NCBI GenBank assembly: GCA_016748015.1
Contig: JAAOMT010000151.1
Location: forward strand, 124,001 to 188,000
Length of the DNA: 64,000 nt
Reading direction: 5' to 3'
Origin: Geosiphon pyriformis
Taxonomy: Eukaryota > Glomeromycota > Glomeromycetes > Archaeosporales > Geosiphonaceae
Part shown: in pieces, positions 56,751 through 64,000 of the stretch
Layout of the letters: every line of letters starts with the position of its first letter
Numbering within the stretch: the stretch's first letter is position 1
Translations under genes and position numbers: made by a program
The notes under the pieces: generated by a model
Told to the model about the DNA's origin: nothing
Databases searched by the model: none
What the model saw: the letters and a program-made list of their open reading frames with translations, nothing else

Positions 56751-59700
56751 TCAAGCAGATGTTAGAGTCACTTTGATCTGAGAACAATCGAGAACTCGAT
56801 ATTTGCTCACCTTGTCTTTGCAATGATAGTGAACAACTACTCCGTTAGGAAACACTGCAAATACGCTAAAATAATTTATAACGGAACATTATTTCAACTT
56901 CTTATCAAGGGGCTAAAGAAACTTAAAAAAACTTTCAAACATACCTGTGCCCAATGCGTCTCGTACACTGAGGACACATACGATCCTCATCAATTTTCAC
57001 TCTCCGCGATCGATAAAACATTAACTGTTCTTGGGCCTGAAGCAATCAGATAGTTATGTTTTTATTATCAAAGATAAAAAACCATACTGCAAAAAATCAG
57101 TGAAAGCATTACTTGCCTGAAGTTGGTCGGCCTTTAATAGATTTTTTACAATCATATTCATATTTCTATTTCGATTACTTTCTCGCATGTATTTTTCTAC
57201 GAACCCATATAACTGGGACACCTTGATTTTAGGTGGCAACATAGCTAATGCCTAAAAACACATGGTTTGGGTGATAAATTATTTGTATTGATCAGTGAAA
57301 ATATACATAATTTCTTGAGTGATCTGCATTGATGAATTTGAGGATCAGATAGTGATAAATTCTAACCTCAGAAGCATTCACATGTGTTCCATGTCGTGAT
57401 AATAATCGTAACGCAGGCTCTATCATCACTGCTTCCCCATTGCTTGGATGCAAATATACTCGAAGCAAGGATAAAAAGACACCCTTGACGGCATCTTGGG
57501 AGTCGTTATACTTCTTGATGCAATATCTATTTCATAAAATATAAATAAAGGTAAGCGGTCGGATCAAGAGTTACTAAAATATCTTACAGACACATACTCC
57601 TCTGCCATCTTTTCATCTCTTAATTTGTGTACATAAATATGTAAAGCCTGGTCATGTTGTCCAAGTCGATCGAGTAATTTTGCCCTCGCTGGGAAGCAAT
57701 CTGCAATAGAAATTTATTTTCAGAAATACGATCGGGCTTATGGCATTTTGAAAGCTACAACTCGAAAAAGGAACAAATACCATCAAGTGGTAGGTGACCC
57801 AAGATTTTCTCGGCTCTATAATGGACAGAATCATCCAAGAAACTCAATAATTTTTTGTCGGTTTCTTGAAGGGTCTTCAATAGATCAGAATCTGGGAAAA
57901 GAGGCTCATTTTAATTTCACACTAAAGCACCTACAAGTTGTGTGATTAAAATGAAACTTACCTGCACTATTTTTACTAACAATTTGCCTACTTAAACTTC
58001 GAGATTTGTTTAAATATGCCATTATCAGTTTGTTATGAAAATTCGAGGTTTGGTCACCAAGCTCATTTATGATATGTTCCAAAAAGGTTATACATAAATC
58101 AGGTGAAAGTTGTTCCAAATATTTCAGAACCCGATCTCGGGGTAAATTTTTGACTTCCGGATGATCGTCGATAAAAATCTGTGCAAGTCAAACGAAATAA
58201 TTAAGTATAGTTTTATTAGTAACCGATACAAGGCCAAAGAGAAGTTTTACCTCCATTCCTTCAGCTGGGTTTGCCTCCAAGACCCAAGAGGCAAACTCTA
58301 ATATCAAATCAAAATGATCTATCCCAAGTTTTTGCAAATAGATTATACTGTAAAAGGTGCCTTTCATAGGCCCTTCCTTAGCTTGTCCTAGCCTAGATAT
58401 GAGTAAAGATTTCATGTTGAGAATTGAAAGCATTAGACAAAAAAATGTCGGATATTAAAGCTTGAATTAAAATCTTAAAGAATTAAAATATTTTACATTT
58501 TGAGTAACTCCAACGATTTTCGATGTAGTCCCTTCCCGTGATATAAATCAACAAGCTCCTTATATTTCTTCCGAATTTTATTTTAAATTAGTGAAAAATG
58601 GTGAAACTTAAGATTAATGCGAAGATTTCAAAAGCTCATATTCTCCGTTTACCTTGCGTTCCAACAAGAGTCCCTCGCTCTCCCCGACGTTGCAATGATT
58701 TGGAACTCGAAGAAGGGAACCAACCAAGCCATCATTAGTAATCATGTATGATTTCAGTAACGCTGTATCCACCAATTCGGCAGCCCGAATAATATTATGC
58801 ATCTCTACATTTATAAGATTATTTGAAGATGGTGGCGCCGGGGGTGTTGACTCGTTTGTTCGTTGCATTTGCTGAGAATGGAGAATTTTTGATATTTTCG
58901 ATCTACGATCCGTCAGAAATCTTATCAATGCAGATACCGCCTCTCCAAGCAATTTGCCCTCTGTTTAGCAAAAAGTCAAGTCCATTAAATAAAGATAACG
59001 TGAGGATGAATGAATAAGCAGAAGAGAGATCGCTTTACGCAAAGACCCATTCAATTGAGAATTTTTATGACTACCTAATTTACTCTCATTTTTTTCAGTT
59101 TCTTTAACAACGGTTTCAGCTTCCGAGAACTTTTCATCATCGTGAACAGAGTTCAGACTATGGGAGTCAACATCCGTGTCTGCCACAGGTAATTTCAAAC
59201 TTTGAATCCCGTTTCCATGAATTTTTTCACCTAGCTTGTCAGCTGTTTCTTGATCAATCTCCGTATCGGACTCCCCGGATATAGATGGAGGATACAACGC
59301 TATTACTTCAGCAGGATCTGTTTCTAGTTCCTGAAATGTGGTGATTGCTTCGTCAAATTTATGCTGACGAAATAGATGGTGGGCGTACAAATTCCGAATT
59401 TGTTTGAGTTTCGCCTCCTGTAAATGATGTAAAAAGCACCACCTGAATAATAATAATAATAATAATAATTATAATAATAAAATGAAAACATATTGACTTA
59501 GAATAGCCTTACTTTATCATCTAATAATATAGGTTCAATTTGTTCCGTTAAACTTATCGCTTCGTCGTATTCTACTTTTTCAATCAACTGATCAATCTGA
59601 AATGAGAAAAGCAAAATGGGCTCAGCCATAAGAAAATTTGTCCCATTTTTGGGAGCATTACAACCAACTAAAAGTAATATATATTGATTTTGAGGCAAAA

Positions 59701-61319
59701 TAGTGATACCTGTTTTTCAAAATTATAGGGAATGAACCGCCACACAGTGTTATTGTTGGCAATGTACAAATATTTCCCTGCATTAATAAGTCGAGCTTGT
59801 GGAAGTTCAACTGTTTGTACTAAAGTTTGCGTCGCAATGTTTCGGACCTCCACATGCTTTGGCAGAATGGCAATAAGATAAGGATACGAGTAGCCTTTGA
59901 AAATATCCTATTTTAGTTATAATAATTGGGGAAATCTCTTGATTTAAAAAATCGAAAACGGACCTACCTATTTCTTCTGGCATTCCAGACCAATCGATAC
60001 CCACCCTTCGCGTCGGAGTTCCGTCCAAATCAACAAAAATGCTCATATCTGAGACATGAATAATAATGAAATTGCCACAAGACTAAAGTCAATTGAGAAT
60101 TATTTTACCGTTTAGATCCCGTCAACTTTGATGAAAATTACATTAATTAATTGCCATCAAAGTGACGGATCCAAAACGGCGAGATTTAATAGATGTAGCC
60201 CACACGCACATTTCCAAATACGCACTATCTTTCGCCAAAAGGATCTCGTTATTTGGTAACTTGGTCACCAATGGTTTGCTCACTTTTGTCCCAATAGACA
60301 TTCCCATGTATCCCAAACCATATGGTCCAGAACTAGGTGCGCTTGTGGGAGCAAAAAGCTCCGTGATAGTCCCGGAGATTGTGTCAATCAATGCGTATTC
60401 ATTTGTCAATCCAAGACAAAGCTTTTGAGAGCTAACCCAAGCCATGGTTTGAATTTTGTCAGGGAGTATAGGCAATTCCTGAGGTTTAGGAGAATTTGAA
60501 ATGATCAAACAGCCAAAATAAATTTTTAACATGAGAATTAGATTTACAATCATAATCAAAACGCGTCCCATCATAATTCTTTCAAACCCAACCTTTGTGT
60601 CAGTAAATTCCATGTCGCGCCATGTAAAAACAATTAATTTTCGTCTAACTCCCACGGCAAGTCGCGTAAAAATCATTGGTATTCCTTTGCTTCCTTCATC
60701 CTGACTTATCTCGATTTTCGTATCGATAGCGAATATATTAGCACCGCGAGTCTTGGTAAGTTGCCTTTGCAGTGCAAAGGTGTGCAGATCGAATATATTG
60801 ACGTAGCTATCTTATGGTATGAAAAACACCGACCCGAATATTGTCTCAAATGATCTTTACTGGAATCTCTCTCAAAATTTCCATATAATCCCTTTTATTG
60901 GTATATTTAACTCACCCGCAAGTGACACAAGAACTCCGATTTCTTTTATAATATCCAATTGGACTATTGGCTTTTTTGCAAAATTTTTGTAGGTTTCTGC
61001 AAGTCTCACATCTAGCGATTCCTCACCTAATAAGAGCAGCAATGGCAAAAGAGTCAGGGTCTTGTTACGCTTTTAAAAAGAATTAAGGGGGTTTAAGCAC
61101 TACCTAAAGGATCGGAAACTTCATATACAGCTAAGCTTCCAGTTGAGGCCCCCACCAGCAACTTATCGCCTTGGTAAAAAAGAAAGTTGTCAATAAATTG
61201 CAAACGGCAAAAATTAAAACTTCCAAAGTTATTAATAATATCAAACCATAAGCCAAAATGGACTCAATTTTAGAATGAAATTTGTCAACTGCAACGGAAA
61301 CTTTGAAAGCCTCATGCAT
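56751..61319 (-). CDS. VPS39: VPS39/Vam6 homologue (HOPS complex, TGF-beta receptor-associated type)
   Basis: Start ATG 61317-61319 with MHEAFKVSVAVDKF, as in VPS39. The first intron splits near LAYG and continues as GDKLLVGASTGSLAVYEVSDP. A CNH-type beta-propeller follows (60143-61100; KIQTMAWVSSQKLCLGL, PYGLGYMGMSIGTK), then PARLINAGKYLYIANNNTVWRF-like sequence near 59760, a clathrin heavy-chain repeat region (58200-59400) containing a Ser/Glu-rich insert (59040-59250), the Vps39_2 domain (57054-57240) and a C-terminal zinc-finger: CPQCTRRIGH, an intron, then VFAVFPNGVVVHYHCKDK. It tethers vacuole/lysosome fusion with Rab7. The reading after CKDK to the stop at 56751 may include an intron donor (GTGAGC). 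Confidence 0.88.
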
Positions 61320-61803
61320 TTTGGGTGACAAGGAGTTATTATGTTAATAGGAAAAGCGAGAAATTACATGTATAATCAATCCATAAATTTTGAATTAAAA
61401 GGCTTTGTTTATTAATTAATGCAGCATTTCGCCTGATGTCATAGCGGCTCACTGCATTCGGCCCTAAAGCCCGATTGATACTTTTCCGATTTACTTTAAT
61501 TTTAAGAATTTATACACCAAATAAAAATTCAATCCTAATTAATACTGCTTCAATCCTCCTTGGCATTTAGGCAATAACCTCTTTTGAGAACAGAGGTATC
61601 GAATTTCCTCCATTCCTCCTATAAGTTCGATCACAATTGGATTTAAAAGTCTGGCGAGTTAAAATAGTTATTCCCGTAGTATGAATCAGGCGCATTATCT
61701 TGGGTAGATTTCAAATGACACCTTAATTGGGCATTCTAAAATGGGAACAAGTTGGTTTTTAATCAAAATTGGTATTGATTTACAAAATACAATATGTAAA
61801 AAT

Positions 61804-61829
61804 AATATATATATATATATATATATATA
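61804..61829. repeat. (AT)n microsatellite
   Basis: About thirteen AT dinucleotides in a row. Confidence 0.92.
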
Positions 61830-62085
61830 ATATTGATTTTTTCAAGAAATGTATTATTCAATCAATCAACTATTTGATTATTTAAAAAACAATTTATTTA
61901 CTTTAAACAAAAGATGCAATATTTACAATATATGTGTAATATGTTAAAATTAATTAAAAAAAAACAAAAAAATTAAGTAACATTAAAAAATAATAAATAT
62001 TAAAGATTTTATTACAATAAACAAGTTGGTTATATGTTATAAAAAAAAGTAAAAATTATAAAAAAACAATTTATATTTATATTTA

Positions 62086-62086
<1 letters not shown>

Positions 62087-62176
<90 letters not shown>

Positions 62177-62226
62177 AATATTATTATTATTATTATAAAT
62201 ATTATTATTATTATTATTATTATTAT
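62087..62226. repeat. (ATT)n microsatellite array
   Basis: About 45 ATT triplets interrupted twice by AAAT. The minus-strand frame reads poly-Asn, which is not a gene. Confidence 0.95.
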
Positions 62227-62475
62227 TAAATTTATATTTAATCAACATATTAAATTAAAAAAAAACATAAAAATACAATTATTAATTTGCATAAAATTAT
62301 GTTTTGAATTTTAAATAAGTAATATTTTAAGTATTTTAAACAAAATATAATTGATTAAAAATTAATTTTTTGAATTTCCAAATTAAAAAAAAAATGTATA
62401 AACAATTAAATTAATTAATAAATATTTTATTTTAAAAAATTATATTTTACCATTTCTTTTACATATTTCTCTGAT

Positions 62476-62893
62476 TCAAAAAAATTGTATTATTTCAGGA
62501 CTCTCAATTTTAAACTCTTTACTTATCTGAAATTTCTGATTTTTAGGCTTTTCCTTAAATCGCCAATATATCTGGTTAAGTTTATCCAACTCCAGGTGAA
62601 CTTCCTTGGCGGTAGGACGATTCTCAGGATTAGCATCCCAACACTTTACATTTATTTCGGCAATACAAGGTGGAATAAGGGGAGAGGTAATTTCAGGTCT
62701 AATACCCTTATAAACAATATTAAATATGAGAGTATTATCAATGAGGACGGTCATGAAAAGAAGGTATTCCTGTTGCTAATTCCCATAATAACATGGCAAA
62801 ACTATAAATATCACTCTTTTCTGTAAACTTTTCTCATCTGAAAACTTCTAGTAGAATGTATGGAATCACTCCAAATATTTAGTTTTTCTCCTC

Positions 62894-62931
<38 letters not shown>

Positions 62932-63680
62932 TTGCGAAATTGTTCGCAATTCGACATAACCCGAGGTCCCCAATGTCTACGAACTTTTCACTAAATTGTA
63001 GGATGTTGCCAGAGTGTATGTCACGATGAACCATACCAGAAGAATGAATTGAATCAAGTCCAAAAGCTATACGCAGCGCGATCGATAATTTTATCTTCCC
63101 AATTCGTAGAATGAAAATTTGTTGTTAAGAATTTTCGCATCTCTCTATGTTCGGCAAACTTCATCACAATTCCATAATCGAGCGTTTCAGGGTTTTGCGT
63201 AATCCCCCATATTGAAGAAATATAAACCAAGTACCCACATAACTCTTTCAATATTTAACTATAAATTAAGTAAATAGATATAAAAAATACAAGTCAATTA
63301 AATAACTAGAAGATTTGTTATTTGGGTTCGCTTGTGGTGGTGGATATATAAATATAAATACTACTTTGTTTCACTTCTTTTACTATTCTTTATAATTTTT
63401 ATTGCTACTTCATATTCCATTTCACCATGATGTTTTATACTCTCCGTACGAATCATTCCATCAATTAGGGTTGTTTTATAAATTATACCGAACCCTCCTC
63501 TAGCAATATCTTTGACACTCGACAAACGCTCTCATGGAATCCAAGAATAATAACTAAATCTACCATTAGTGAGTTTACTAAATTCATCTTTAGGTGGAAC
63601 ATAGATTGGATACTTAATTATTTCGTCAACTACTTTATTACCGCTTGGGAAGTCCCGGTAAAATTTTTCAAAAAATATGC
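62476..63680 (-). pseudogene. Protein kinase-like (TKL-type) pseudogene of the glomeromycete expansion
   Basis: On the minus strand: LTNGRFSYYSWIP, stop, ERLSSVKDIARGGFGIIYK (Gly loop) near 63500-63560, VAIKIIKNS (catalytic Lys) near 63395, an intron, WGITQNPETLDYGIVMKFAE, NWEDKI, then after a frame shift near 63080, GMVHRDIHSGNIL (catalytic HRD) and DIGDLGLCR (Asp of the DFG-equivalent). The activation-end segment has a stop before EKFTEKSDIYSFAMLLWELATG. The C-lobe ends CWDANPENRPTAKEV (62620). Two or more stops plus the shift indicate a pseudogene. A (GTT)n tract lies inside it. Functional relatives are likely signalling kinases. Confidence 0.8.
62895..62932. repeat. (GTT)n microsatellite inside the kinase pseudogene
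   Basis: Twelve GTT triplets, coding poly-Thr on the minus strand between the DLG motif and the activation segment, where kinases have no such insert. Confidence 0.9.
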
Positions 63681-63699
63681 ACTACAATAATTATTATAA

Positions 63700-64000
63700 T
63701 TATTATCCTTAATGCACTTTTGACTCGTTGCAATCATGAGCGTCTGGACGAGTTCTTTTAATTTCTTTGTTTTCCATGGTGTGGATGAATATCTGGACTG
63801 CAACTAGAATAAAGCCTTCAGAGAAGAAGCATAACGCCTCACTCCTTGTTGTAGCAATAGCATAAAGCCCCCGTGGTGCTTTGAAGGAACTCAACCCAGC
63901 CATTATACCAAACATTCCTTCTGAGAGAACAGCATGGCTGGGCCACAACGAGCATAAAGCGCGAGTAGAGGCATAAAGCTTCCACTGTGTTATGGGAATA
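63700..64000. other. Unclassified GC-richer end with repeated GCATAA(A/C)GC motif
   Basis: Richer in G and C than its surroundings. GCATAACGC or GCATAAAGC occurs at about 63829, 63860, 63952 and 63971. A minus-strand open frame (63709-63948) has no recognisable protein and starts without context. It may be the edge of a repeat or mobile element continuing beyond the window. Confidence 0.45.

Larger units (their letters stand above)
61330..62475. other. AT-rich intergenic stretch with microsatellites
   Basis: No gene is seen. It holds (AT)n at 61804-61829 and a long ATT array at 62087-62226 broken by ATAAAT. The nearby 61440-61740 part is less AT-rich but has no open frame that I can support. 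Confidence 0.65.

Noticed and set aside
56823-57053. Plus-strand open frame with CAQCVSYTEDTYDPHQF
   Set aside because: It is antisense to the VPS39 C-terminal zinc-finger exons.
62030-62248. Open frame of about 70 residues that is mostly Asn
   Set aside because: It is the translation of the (ATT)n microsatellite and has no start context or conserved part.
1-64000. tRNA or rRNA genes
   Set aside because: I looked for cloverleaf-like or conserved rRNA segments and saw none that I could support; a tRNAscan or Rfam search was not possible.

Overview
This is an AT-rich eukaryotic nuclear window, most likely from an arbuscular mycorrhizal fungus (Glomeromycotina; Rhizophagus or Gigaspora type). 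Four things point there: short introns of about 60-90 bp, dense but decayed Ty3/Gypsy elements, a LINE with fused endonuclease, reverse transcriptase and RNase H of a type I associate with these fungi, and a kinase-like fragment resembling their expanded kinase families. The species cannot be fixed from the sequence alone.

Layout. 1-1234: a minus-strand PSME3IP1/NIP30-type gene. About 1.3-5.5 kb: AT-rich desert with an integrase relic and a 0.6-kb tandem duplication. 5.5-36.7 kb: a nest of LTR retrotransposons, resolved into layers. (1) An old, strongly AT-shifted minus-strand Gypsy element occupies 5505-6668 and 33052-36679. (2) A solo LTR of the same family lies inside it (6669-7304 plus 32929-33047). 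(3) A plus-strand Gypsy element 'P' (7305-32928) lies inside that LTR; it carries a dUTPase domain between protease and reverse transcriptase and an extra ORF after integrase. (4) Two younger minus-strand Gypsy elements, 'A' (14159-21841, inside P's RNase H) and 'B' (24431-32152, inside P's 3' LTR), lie inside P. Layers 2 and 4 have clean 4-bp target duplications, and B's insertion site can be read unoccupied in P's other LTR. A 20-N scaffold gap in P's 5' LTR is flanked by a false 325-bp duplication. 36.86-43.61 kb: a decayed plus-strand LINE. 43.6-45.3 kb: AT-rich desert.

45.35-61.32 kb is a compact island of host genes: DET1 (minus) and HEATR6 (plus) sharing a divergent promoter region of about 0.34 kb, a FANCE-like gene (minus) convergent with HEATR6, a Faf1/C1orf131-type ribosome biogenesis gene (minus), and VPS39 (minus). 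They do not form a pathway; they are housekeeping or conserved regulatory genes in ubiquitination, DNA repair, ribosome assembly and vacuole/lysosome fusion. 61.3-64 kb holds microsatellites, a kinase pseudogene and a relatively GC-rich repeat-bearing end.

None of the mobile elements looks autonomous: all have several in-frame stops, and P has lost catalytic residues through G-to-A changes. The points of most interest are the dated nest with its empty-site proof, the dUTPase-bearing Gypsy family, the uncharacterised third ORFs in two Gypsy families, and the decay gradient between layers.
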